Shown here piece by piece: positions 17,024 to 25,206 of a stretch of 64,000 nucleotides of DNA. This stretch comes from JANQEU01 sp965601455 (GTDB taxonomy: Bacteria; Bacteroidota; Bacteroidia; Cytophagales; Cyclobacteriaceae), in contig OZ271831.1 of the NCBI GenBank assembly GCA_965601455.1, positions 4,774,001 to 4,838,000 of the forward strand, read 5' to 3'. Position 1 is the stretch's first letter. Every line of letters begins with the position of its first letter. The notes under the pieces were generated by a model. That model was not told the DNA's origin. It did not search any database and saw nothing but the letters and a program-made list of their open reading frames with translations. Position numbers and translations under genes: made by a program.

Positions 17024-19105
17024 ATGATTAACCGCTTATTTACCTTAGTAGTACTCCTAGGACTGGCATTTTCAAATTACAGTCAGGAGTCAATCGTCTG
17101 GGCTTCGGAGGTGCTGGATGTTTCAACGGAATATGGTCCATTAGAGTATTCAGCTTTGCAGGCTTTGCACAAACCTAATGTTCTTCCTCGGGGAGGAGAA
17201 AATCCAAACGCATGGAGGCCAAAAAGAGCGTCAGGAAGTGGAGAGTTCATTATCGTTTCATTTCCGGAGGCTATTCGAGCCCAACAGATTGCTATTGCGG
17301 AATCAGAAAATCCAGGAGCAATTACCCGTGTAATGGCTTTTGACGATAAGTATAACGAGTATACGTTATTTCAGCTTACACCACGCGTTTTACCCATAGA
17401 AACAAGACTTTTAAATCTCTTTTTTCCAAAGACTCAGTATAAACTGAAAGCCATTCGAATCGACCTAAATGGTGAGGCAGTACCTGGGTATAATAGTATA
17501 GACGCTATTGGAATCTCCTCCTCGAACATTCCAATCAATGTACTGATAGACCTTGCAAAGGGAGTCAGTCGTAAGGTAGATGCGGAAAAGCTGAGCGAGA
17601 ATGTGAATAGTACATATGTTGAACACAGCCCCATCATCACACCGGATGGAAAAAAACTGTATTTCAGCAGACAGTATCACCCGGATAATGTAGGCGGAAC
17701 TAATGATCCGGAAGACATTTGGGTGTCTGATTGGGATGAAGAAAAAGGCGAATGGAAACCAGCTGTAAATGCCGGACCTCCCTTAAACACTGCGGGGCCA
17801 AACTTTATTAGTTCTATTTCATCTATTGGCGGTAAAGACGTATTGATACTTGGTAATAGGTATGGAAAGAAAGGTCGGATGTATTCTGGAATTTCAATCG
17901 CTACCTATGAAAATGGTCAGTTTTCAGATCCCGCCGCAGTTGAGGTTGCTAACGAGTATAATTACTCAACGAAGGCAGATTTTTTCTTATCGACCGATGG
18001 GAAAGCATTGATACAATCAGTAGAAAGAGATGACGCTTATGGTGGTCGGGACCTTTATGTTTCTTTCAAGAGGGGTAACAGTAGTATTTGGTCGGAACCT
18101 CTGAACCTCGGCACCGATATCAACACAGCATCTGAAGAAGCTGCTCCATTTTTGGCGAAAGACGGTAAGACTCTTTACTTCTCATCCAGTGGTTATAGCG
18201 GTTACGGAGGTCTTGATATTTATGTGACTAGAAGACTAGATGACACCTGGAAGAATTGGTCTATCCCTGATAACCTGGGGGCAGGAATAAACACAGAGCT
18301 TGACGACCAATATTTCAGCATCCCATCCTCAGGAGCTCAACTGTACTTTACAAGAGGTAGAAAGGACGAGGATACGGATATATTCACATTTACTGTGAAT
18401 GAATTCTTTGTTGATCCCGATGACCCTATCGTCCAATCGGTAGAACACCTGGATATGGAAGAAGAGGAGGTACCTGTCTTTATAACGGTTCGTGGGAGTG
18501 TAATTAATTCGAAAACCAATGAGCCCGTGTCAGGTGTACCCGTGAAAGTGGAAAGGCTTCCCGATGGTATTGCCATCGGTGAAGTAAATGCGAATGAATC
18601 AGGAGCATATCAATTCACTCTCAGGCCAGGTGCCCGATTTGGAATTTCAGCAGCACTGGAGGGTTATATTCCCCAAAATGAAAACATTGACCTGAATAAC
18701 ATAGAGGAGACTGACACCATTGAAATGAACTTACTCCTTTCACCGATTGAGGTGGGCCAACCCGTGGTTATCAGGAATATTTTCTTTGAAGTGAATCAAT
18801 CCGTACTTAAGACTGCATCATACCCTGAGTTGGAGCGAATACTGGAGTACCTAACTTCTGGTAGAATTCAACGTATCGAGATATCCGGCCACTCAAGTTC
18901 TGACGGTCCTGATGATTACAACCTTGCCCTTTCTGAAAGACGGGCGAACGCGGTTCAACAGTTTTTTCTGAATAATGGGATTTCTCAGGATAGAATCGAG
19001 TCTGTGGGTTATGGTGAACAGAGACCTATTGCCTCTAATGCAACCTTAGATGGACGTCAAAAAAATCGTCGAGTAGAGTTCAAAGTACTTGAAACCGGCA
19101 AGTAA
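17024..19105 (+). CDS. Discoidin-like/PD40 beta-propeller/CarboxypepD_reg/OmpA multidomain protein
   Basis: A 693-residue exported protein. Signal peptide (INRLFTLVVLLGLAFSNYSQ), then a domain at about 25-170 that resembles a galactose-binding/discoidin sandwich, a PD40 beta-propeller at about 185-460 (LYFSRQYHP, LYFSSSGYSGYGGLDIYV, LYFTRGRKDEDTDI), a carboxypeptidase-regulatory domain at about 487-575 (VRGSVINSKTNEPVSGV) and a C-terminal OmpA peptidoglycan-binding domain (ISGHSSSDGPDDYNLALSE). Propeller, CRD and OmpA in this order recall PorE of the type IX secretion system, but the PorE TPR region and lipobox are absent. Probably a periplasmic scaffold; exact role unknown. Confidence 0.88.
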   Translation: MINRLFTLVVLLGLAFSNYSQESIVWASEVLDVSTEYGPLEYSALQALHKPNVLPRGGENPNAWRPKRASGSGEFIIVSFPEAIRAQQIAIAESENPGAITRVMAFDDKYNEYTLFQLTPRVLPIETRLLNLFFPKTQYKLKAIRIDLNGEAVPGYNSIDAIGISSSNIPINVLIDLAKGVSRKVDAEKLSENVNSTYVEHSPIITPDGKKLYFSRQYHPDNVGGTNDPEDIWVSDWDEEKGEWKPAVNAGPPLNTAGPNFISSISSIGGKDVLILGNRYGKKGRMYSGISIATYENGQFSDPAAVEVANEYNYSTKADFFLSTDGKALIQSVERDDAYGGRDLYVSFKRGNSSIWSEPLNLGTDINTASEEAAPFLAKDGKTLYFSSSGYSGYGGLDIYVTRRLDDTWKNWSIPDNLGAGINTELDDQYFSIPSSGAQLYFTRGRKDEDTDIFTFTVNEFFVDPDDPIVQSVEHLDMEEEEVPVFITVRGSVINSKTNEPVSGVPVKVERLPDGIAIGEVNANESGAYQFTLRPGARFGISAALEGYIPQNENIDLNNIEETDTIEMNLLLSPIEVGQPVVIRNIFFEVNQSVLKTASYPELERILEYLTSGRIQRIEISGHSSSDGPDDYNLALSERRANAVQQFFLNNGISQDRIESVGYGEQRPIASNATLDGRQKNRRVEFKVLETGK

Positions 19106-19508
19106 TTATTTTCATTTTCCTGCTCTATTCACCTTTATAGGAAGCATCTGCCTTTTTTTGGGATGTAGTACCCCAAAAGAAAATGAAAAATTTTCTGGTT
19201 TTTGGAAGGCCCAATGGATAACTGACGCCGATTCTTATAAAAATATCTCGGGGATCACATCTTTTGAAATGGATGGCTTTTTTGATTTTCAATCCGATTC
19301 TTTGACAATAGGAGCATACGGTTTTGAAGGCTGTATCTTCAATCAAGATACCATCATTCATACACAAGGCTGGCAAATAAGAAATGACACATTATATCTC
19401 GTTAATAAGGAGGGACTTCCAGGATTATCTTATAGAATTATGGAGTCATCCGAATCCATAATTACTTTGAGGTTGCTAGAAGACATTGATCTCATTTTGA
19501 CACGTTAA
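19089..19508 (+). CDS. Small putative lipoprotein (lipocalin-like size)
   Basis: A 139-residue protein starting at a TTG that overlaps the preceding OmpA gene by 17 nt; there is no usable ATG before the signal peptide. The signal helix ends in the lipobox LFLGC. The mature part has alternating strands with aromatic and Gly residues (FSGFWKAQWI, GFFDFQSDSLTIG) like the small lipocalin-type lipoproteins of Bacteroidetes. No ligand or enzyme motif can be named. Overlap suggests it is translated with the OmpA pair. Confidence 0.65.
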   Translation: MKPASNYFHFPALFTFIGSICLFLGCSTPKENEKFSGFWKAQWITDADSYKNISGITSFEMDGFFDFQSDSLTIGAYGFEGCIFNQDTIIHTQGWQIRNDTLYLVNKEGLPGLSYRIMESSESIITLRLLEDIDLILTR

Positions 19509-19595
19509 GCCGTCCTTAATTCCATTGGTTACATCAACATTCTCTTTAAAATCTTTGTAACTTGACTAACAGATTGCATCTAGAATAATTGCGTC

Positions 19596-22283
19596 ATGAA
19601 AAAGGTATTAATCGGAATTCTAGCACTAATTGTGCTTCTACTAATTGCGGCAGTTACTGTTCCTATCATCTTCAAAGATGACATACAAAAAGCCATAGAC
19701 ACTGAGATGGATAACAACCTGAATGCGAAGGTTTTTTATAATACAAATCGGTTTTCAATCTCAATTTTTAAGAGCTTTCCAAACTTAACGGTGAGTATCG
19801 GGGACTTCGGTATTACGGGTGTTGATACGTTCGATGGGGACACTCTAGTGGCTGTAGAGGAGTTTACGTTGACACTGGATATTATGTCTGTTATTAGCGG
19901 TGACCAGATCCAAATAAAGAATGTGTCGTTGGTTGAACCGATGATTCAGATTCTGGTACTGGAGAATGGTGAAGCCAACTATGACATTGCAGTTGATACT
20001 GGTGGTGATGAGATTTCTGAGGAAAACGAAGAGGTAAATGTAGAATCAGCCCCCATTAATATTGGTATTGAGAATTGGGAGATAATCAATGGGGACGTGA
20101 TCTACCTGGATGAGTCACTACCTTTTTATACCACTATTTTCGGACTGAACCATCAAGGGTCGGGGGACTTTTCTCAGGATGTTTTTGATATGATCACTGA
20201 AACAAGTGTTGATGAGTTATCACTTGGTTACGGTGGAGATGAATATTTAAGTGATAAGCGGTTTGGTGCCTCACTTACTATGGCAATGGATCTCGCCAAT
20301 ATGAAGTTTACATTTAAGGATAACAGATTTAACCTTAATGAATTCGGCTTTGGGATGAATGGCTTTATCAGTATGCCTGGAGAGGATATTGATATGGAAA
20401 TCAATTTTGAAGGCAAAGAAATACAAATGACTAGTATTCTTTCACTCATACCAGGATTGTATCAGGAATACCTTGACGGGGTTTCAGCGTCTGGAGAAAT
20501 CGGTTTTGATGGATATGTAAAAGGAACATTCAACGAGGAAAGTATGCCTCAGGTGGCTATGAATTTTTTGGTTGATCAAGGAAATATTTCTTATGCGGAA
20601 TACCCTATTCCAATTGAAGACATTACCATTCGAGCCGCGTTTGATTACCCATCAGCGGACTTGACTGAATCCAGTTTTATCGTAGAGACTTTCTCAATGC
20701 TCATTGATGGTGAGAAGTTAACTGCTGGTTTGATTTTCAAAGACTTTGAGGACTTCTTCTGGGATTTTAAGATGGATGGAAACCTGGACCTGGGCAAAAT
20801 CACCAAAATAATTCCTATGGAAGGAATGGAGTTGGCTGGCCAGGTCAATGCCAAATTGCAAACTGCAGGTAGGATGTCGGATCTGGAAGCGGAAAAATAC
20901 GATCAACTTCCAACATCAGGTTCAATGTCAATTCGCAACTTTAGCTATTTGGCCGATGACTTTCCTCAGGGTTTTGGGATTTCCCAAGCGGATGCTTCTT
21001 TTAATCCGTCTGAAATTATTTTGGCCTCCTTTAAAGGCAACGCGGGTAATACCGACCTTGGAATGGACGGTCGTATTGGCAACTATCTTCAATATGTGTT
21101 GGCAGGAGATGTAGTAAGTGGAGAATTGAACTTTTATTCCGATCTGGTTGACATCAATGAGTGGATGGTTCCATCCGAAGAAGAAGAGGAAGTAATTGAA
21201 GAGGATACAGCGGCTTTGGAGGTGATTATGGTTCCTACTAACATTGATTTTGCGTTGAACTCAAGTATCAAGCAAATGCTTTATGACAATTTATCTATTG
21301 AGGATTTTGCTGGTTCTGTTATTGTAAGAGATGGTGCGGTTCAGATGCAGGGAGTCGAATTCAGCTTACTGGAAGGTGCCTTTACGATGAATGGGGAATA
21401 TCGAACTGTTGAGGAGGAGAATCCTACATATTCCTATGATATGAGCATTTCAGACTTTTCCATTCCAGCGGCATATCAATCGTTCAATACTGTTCAGGAA
21501 ATGGCACCTTTTGCAGAGAAGATGACGGGAAAATTCTCAGCGGATTTCGAAATCCAGGGAGATTTGGCATCAGACATGATGCCAATTTATGAAACGATCT
21601 TTGGCAAAGGAAGCTTACTGGTCGCAGAAGGAGCTATTAACGATGTAAAACTACTGGCAGCTGCTTCGAAAGTAACTCCGGCAGCACCGTCTGACGGATC
21701 GGTTACGCTGGATAATGTAAAGATGAATGTGGAAATAATAGAAGGAAATGTTTTCGTGGAACCATTTGATGTGAAGATGGCTGGATATACCACTACTATT
21801 TCCGGGAGCAACTCAATTGGAGGAACCATGGATTACGTTATGACTATGAAAAATGTGTCAACAGGTGCTGCGGGGCAAGCTGTTAGCAGTGCATTGGCTT
21901 CTTTGACGGGTAATAACAACCTAGTATCCTCCGAGGTAGATATTAATATGGGAGTAACTGGTTATTTCGATGATCCGAAAGTCAAACTTCTGGGAGTTAC
22001 CCCTGCCGGAAGTGGCACAACTTCAACCCGACAAGCCGCGACCCAAATGGCAAAAGAGAAGCTGCAGGAGCAGAAGAAGGTGGCTGAAGAAAAAGTTGCA
22101 GAAGTGAAAGAAGAAGCTGCCCAAAAGGTTGAGGAGGCCAAGGAAGAAGTGAAGGAAGTGGTAAATGAGCAAAAATCAGAAATAAAAAGTACGGTTAAGG
22201 ATAAATCCAAAAATGCCGCTAAGGATGCTAAAAGTAAACTGAAAGGACTAACTAAAAAGAAGAAAAAAGGAGGAGGAAAATGA
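19596..22283 (+). CDS. AsmA family protein with Lys/Glu-rich coiled-coil tail
   Basis: An 895-residue protein. Residues 5-27 form an N-terminal inner-membrane anchor (VLIGILALIVLLLIAAVTVPIIF), followed by the DDIQKAIDTEMDNNLNAKV start and the strand-rich chorein-like body of AsmA proteins, which bridge the periplasm and affect phospholipid transfer and outer-membrane assembly. The AsmA C-terminal part (SFNTVQEMAPFAEKMTGKFSA onward) is present to about residue 810. The last 85 residues are a charged helix of KEEAAQKVEEAKEE type ending in a KKKKKGGGK tail. That tail is encoded by a purine tract that also serves as ribosome-binding site for the next gene, whose start it overlaps by 4 nt. Confidence 0.9.
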   Translation: MKKVLIGILALIVLLLIAAVTVPIIFKDDIQKAIDTEMDNNLNAKVFYNTNRFSISIFKSFPNLTVSIGDFGITGVDTFDGDTLVAVEEFTLTLDIMSVISGDQIQIKNVSLVEPMIQILVLENGEANYDIAVDTGGDEISEENEEVNVESAPINIGIENWEIINGDVIYLDESLPFYTTIFGLNHQGSGDFSQDVFDMITETSVDELSLGYGGDEYLSDKRFGASLTMAMDLANMKFTFKDNRFNLNEFGFGMNGFISMPGEDIDMEINFEGKEIQMTSILSLIPGLYQEYLDGVSASGEIGFDGYVKGTFNEESMPQVAMNFLVDQGNISYAEYPIPIEDITIRAAFDYPSADLTESSFIVETFSMLIDGEKLTAGLIFKDFEDFFWDFKMDGNLDLGKITKIIPMEGMELAGQVNAKLQTAGRMSDLEAEKYDQLPTSGSMSIRNFSYLADDFPQGFGISQADASFNPSEIILASFKGNAGNTDLGMDGRIGNYLQYVLAGDVVSGELNFYSDLVDINEWMVPSEEEEEVIEEDTAALEVIMVPTNIDFALNSSIKQMLYDNLSIEDFAGSVIVRDGAVQMQGVEFSLLEGAFTMNGEYRTVEEENPTYSYDMSISDFSIPAAYQSFNTVQEMAPFAEKMTGKFSADFEIQGDLASDMMPIYETIFGKGSLLVAEGAINDVKLLAAASKVTPAAPSDGSVTLDNVKMNVEIIEGNVFVEPFDVKMAGYTTTISGSNSIGGTMDYVMTMKNVSTGAAGQAVSSALASLTGNNNLVSSEVDINMGVTGYFDDPKVKLLGVTPAGSGTTSTRQAATQMAKEKLQEQKKVAEEKVAEVKEEAAQKVEEAKEEVKEVVNEQKSEIKSTVKDKSKNAAKDAKSKLKGLTKKKKKGGGK
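22268..22276 (+). promoter_or_regulatory. Strong Shine-Dalgarno tract inside the AsmA gene end
   Basis: AGGAGGAGG ends 3 nt before the ATG of the RidA gene; its first AGGAGG is 6 nt away. Such strong sites are uncommon in Bacteroidota. It doubles as Gly-Gly codons of the AsmA tail and fixes the RidA start at 22280. Confidence 0.6.
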
Positions 22284-22864
22284 TCAAATATTCTTTAGCC
22301 TATACGATCGTAGTAGGATTGTTTTTATTAAACGGATGTACTCCAACTGAAGGACAGGTAGAGCAGCAGAGTGCTCCAGAATCCTTTCAGAATCTTTATG
22401 ACTATGACGTTGAACAAAGGATTAGCGAGTTAGGAATAACACTTACTGAACCTGCGCCACCAGTGGCCAATTATGTAAATGCGGTAAGGACAGGTAACCT
22501 GGTTTTCATGGCAGGTAAAGGTCCCAATAAGCCAGAAGGTGGCTACATAACAGGACAGGTGGGGAAAGATTTAACCGTCGATGAAGGTTATCAAGCTGCC
22601 CGATTGGCAGCAATTGTCCAACTCGCTGCTTTGAAAGCGGAGATTGGAGACCTTAATAAAGTGGTAAGAGTAGTTAAGGTATTAGGTATGGTGAATGCCA
22701 CACCTGGCTTTACGGACCAACCAGAGGTCATAAATGGTTTTTCGGATGTAATGGTTGAAGTCTTTGGTGATAGAGGCAAGCATGCAAGAGCAGCGGTTGG
22801 AATGGGTTCACTCCCGCGAAATATTGCTGTAGAGGTGGAGATGATTGTGGAAGTTAGGGACTAA
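22280..22864 (+). CDS. RidA (YjgF/L-PSP) family lipoprotein
   Basis: A 194-residue protein with a signal peptide ending in the lipobox LLNGC, a 40-residue spacer, and a complete RidA domain in the second half (NAVRTGNLVFMAGKGP, TVDEGYQAARLAAI, HARAAVGMGSLPRN, VEVEMIVEV). RidA proteins deaminate reactive enamine/imine intermediates; the conserved Arg of the HARAAV motif and the Glu of VEVEM are retained. Most RidA members are about 130 residues and cytosolic, so the lipoprotein form is unusual. It overlaps the AsmA gene by 4 nt, suggesting periplasmic deployment alongside AsmA. Confidence 0.9.
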   Translation: MIKYSLAYTIVVGLFLLNGCTPTEGQVEQQSAPESFQNLYDYDVEQRISELGITLTEPAPPVANYVNAVRTGNLVFMAGKGPNKPEGGYITGQVGKDLTVDEGYQAARLAAIVQLAALKAEIGDLNKVVRVVKVLGMVNATPGFTDQPEVINGFSDVMVEVFGDRGKHARAAVGMGSLPRNIAVEVEMIVEVRD

Positions 22865-22866
22865 AG

Positions 22867-23358
22867 CTATTCCTTAAATGCGAGTTCATCACGTCGATCA
22901 GGGAGGACTGAGAAACCCTCATCAAACCAGAAGATCACCTTGCCTCCTGACTTGGTAATAGCCATTACAAAGTATTCTACTTCACTGGGTTTCTTTGATT
23001 CAAAGGAAGTCTGACGAATAAAGCTTTCTACTTTGTATTTGACTACGCGATAATCTAGTATTTCAATGACAGGTTGAGGTATTTCACTTGGATTGTATTG
23101 CATTCGTTCTACCAAGATCTGTCCGGTATCATCATATTCTGCCTGATAGAACTTCCCCTTGTATTCAAACTGTACGAAATAAGTCCCAACACCGTCCTTG
23201 GCAATAACTGACCACTGCGGGTTTTTACTCTTTTCATAACGATCATAATGCCATGTCAAAATAGACATTTCTACATCTTCCTCATTCATTTGGATTACCT
23301 GCTGGGAGAAAGAAATGAGGGGGAAAAGGGAAAAAATGAAGAATATAGCCGTTCTCAA
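22867..23358 (-). CDS. Secreted PepSY-like small protein, function unknown
   Basis: A 163-residue protein beginning at a TTG (23358) that opens a good signal peptide (RTAIFFIFSLFPLISFSQ). Two similar strand-rich halves (WSVIAKDGVGTYFVQFEYKGKFYQ and VEYFVMAITKSGGKVIFWFD) resemble the PepSY-like/BLIP-like folds common in Bacteroidetes secreted proteins, but no named family is certain. A near-consensus promoter lies just upstream. It converges on the RidA gene, with only two bases between stop codons and no obvious terminator. Confidence 0.75.
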   Translation of the reverse strand: MRTAIFFIFSLFPLISFSQQVIQMNEEDVEMSILTWHYDRYEKSKNPQWSVIAKDGVGTYFVQFEYKGKFYQAEYDDTGQILVERMQYNPSEIPQPVIEILDYRVVKYKVESFIRQTSFESKKPSEVEYFVMAITKSGGKVIFWFDEGFSVLPDRRDELAFKE

Positions 23359-23388
23359 TGCGTATTAACTCTTTTCCTTAGCTTAAAC

Positions 23389-23420
23389 TAAAGTTATCGC
23401 AATTTTCCCTTAACGTCAAA
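23389..23420 (-). promoter_or_regulatory. Near-consensus Bacteroidetes promoter for the secreted PepSY-like gene
   Basis: On the minus strand TTTG (23417-23420), 20-nt spacer, TAACTTTA (23389-23396): one mismatch to TTTG-N19-20-TAnnTTTG. Predicted start near 23382, about 24 nt before the TTG start codon. Confidence 0.55.
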
Positions 23421-23447
23421 AAACAGAACGATGGGATTACACGCTAA

Positions 23448-24293
23448 TCATTCTTCCGGATACTGGTATCCGTATTCTTCTGTTATGGTTTTCTTGGAAA
23501 TCATTTCAACTTCCATTGTAAGATAGATTGGGGTCACAGGGCGATCCATTCTTCCTGTGTTTACGGCTGCTATTTTGTCAATTACTTCCAAACCTTCAAC
23601 CACTTTGCCAAATACGGTATACTGATCATCAAGATGTGGGGTACCTCCAGCCGTTGTATACACTTCGAGTCGATCTGCAGGGAAGTCTCTTCTAAGGCTT
23701 ATCCCAAGAACCTGTTCACATAAGCCAACATAGCTTAGGGCGAGTTGGTTAAGCTCTGAGTTCGAAGCACCAGATTCTTGTAGTGTTACAAATTCCTGAT
23801 AAATAGTATCATATTCCGGCATTCTAAACAACTGGGACAGACCCCTGTTTAGGCTACCTTGGTCAATGGTCAACTCTTCTTCGGTGTATACGTTACCCTG
23901 CACAATATAAAACTGACTCCCGGAGGATTTTTTTTCAGGGTTTACCTGGTCCCCTTGACGAGCCGCCGCTAGTGCCCCTTTTTGATGAATGAGGTTTTTA
24001 TTGAACTCCGCGGGTATTCGATCGCCTTCTGTTTCGGAACTTCCTTCTTTTTCATACACATTTCCTCCCTGGATCATAAACCCTTCAATTACCCGGTGCC
24101 ATTCTGTACTGTCGTACCTTCCTTCTTTTGCCAGCTGAACGAAGTTTTCTTTATGAAGAGGTGTTTCGTTATACAGAATTACTTTCATATCTCCGAAACT
24201 GGTGTGGATAGTTACTAAGTAGTCTTTGTTCTTGCCGCAGGATACCAGCAAGATGAGAATAAGCGATATGACAAGCGAGTTCAGTTTATTCAT
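23448..24293 (-). CDS. Cyclophilin-type peptidyl-prolyl isomerase, lipoprotein with insertion
   Basis: A 281-residue predicted periplasmic lipoprotein from the ATG at 24293 (signal helix ending LLVSC); an upstream ATG at 24317 adds eight polar residues inside hemC. The cyclophilin fold is recognisable: TSFGDMKVILYNETPLHKENF, WHRVIEGFMIQGG with the catalytic Arg, KGALAAAR, SGSQFYIVQG, then a roughly 60-residue Gln/Leu-rich insertion, and finally HLDDQYTVFGKVVEGLEVIDKIA. It catalyses Xaa-Pro isomerisation of exported proteins. The start overlaps the end of hemC by 8 nt. Confidence 0.92.
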   Translation of the reverse strand: MNKLNSLVISLILILLVSCGKNKDYLVTIHTSFGDMKVILYNETPLHKENFVQLAKEGRYDSTEWHRVIEGFMIQGGNVYEKEGSSETEGDRIPAEFNKNLIHQKGALAAARQGDQVNPEKKSSGSQFYIVQGNVYTEEELTIDQGSLNRGLSQLFRMPEYDTIYQEFVTLQESGASNSELNQLALSYVGLCEQVLGISLRRDFPADRLEVYTTAGGTPHLDDQYTVFGKVVEGLEVIDKIAAVNTGRMDRPVTPIYLTMEVEMISKKTITEEYGYQYPEE

Positions 24294-25206
24294 TGGATTG
24301 TTGTTTTCTGATTTCATTAAGTATTTCGAGCCCTCCGGCTTCAGTCACCTCTTTTGCCAACAGATCTCCAGCTTTTAAAGAGTCTACTGAACTAACTGTT
24401 GTTTTGATTTCTCGTTTCCCCTCAAGGTCGATAATTCCTCCTTGTATCACGAAATCATCGCCTTGTTTAGTGCAATGGGCAAAGATAGGAATGCTACATC
24501 CGCCATTCATTATCGAAAGATACCTTCGTTCGGCGGTGATCAATAATTCGGTTTGAATATCATTAACTATTGATCGAATCTTCTCACGTTTTTCTACCTC
24601 AAGAGAAGAATGACATTCTACTGCCACGATACCCTGTCCAACTGCAGGAACAAATATATCCTCAGGAAGCATTACTTGTATTTGTTCTTCCCACCCTAGT
24701 CTTTTAACCCCTGCAAATGCCAGGGCAATTGCATCGTACTCTTGGTTCTGTAGTTTTTGAACTCGTGTATTCAGATTGCCTCTAATGTCTTTGATCTTGA
24801 GGTGTGGATAATACCTTTTGAATAGTGCTTTTCTTCTGGTCGATGATGTGCCAATTACAGCCCCTCTCCTTTCCAGGATATTTGACTCTTTTCCCAGGAT
24901 GACATCACCTGCTTTCTCTCGTTTAGTGAACGCGATAAGGTCGAAACCATCCGGTAGTTTAGATTGCATGTCCTTAGCACTGTGGACCGCTATATCAATA
25001 GAACCATCTTTTAGTTGCCCTTCAATTTCTTCCGTAAAAACACCCTTACTACCGATTTTGGAAATTGAAGTATTCAAAACTTTATCTCCTATAGTATCAA
25101 TCTCAATAATCTCTATTTCCAGCCCTTCGCTTTTTAGTTTTTCAGCTACATAGTGGGTTTGCCAAAGTGCAAGCTGACTTCTTCTGCTTCCGATCTTAAT
25201 TTTCAC
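24286..25206 (-). CDS. hemC: Hydroxymethylbilane synthase (porphobilinogen deaminase)
   Basis: Cytoplasmic haem-pathway enzyme joining four porphobilinogen units; 306 residues. Start is a GTG at 25206, overlapping the holB stop (GTGA). The N-terminal MKIKIGSRRSQLALWQ, the AVHSAKDM loop with catalytic Asp79, the GTSSTRRKA and IRGNLNTRVQKL substrate-binding segments, and NGGCSIP with Cys237 that carries the dipyrromethane cofactor are all intact. The following cyclophilin gene overlaps its end. Other hem genes are not in the window. Confidence 0.97.
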   Translation of the reverse strand: MKIKIGSRRSQLALWQTHYVAEKLKSEGLEIEIIEIDTIGDKVLNTSISKIGSKGVFTEEIEGQLKDGSIDIAVHSAKDMQSKLPDGFDLIAFTKREKAGDVILGKESNILERRGAVIGTSSTRRKALFKRYYPHLKIKDIRGNLNTRVQKLQNQEYDAIALAFAGVKRLGWEEQIQVMLPEDIFVPAVGQGIVAVECHSSLEVEKREKIRSIVNDIQTELLITAERRYLSIMNGGCSIPIFAHCTKQGDDFVIQGGIIDLEGKREIKTTVSSVDSLKAGDLLAKEVTEAGGLEILNEIRKQQSNE

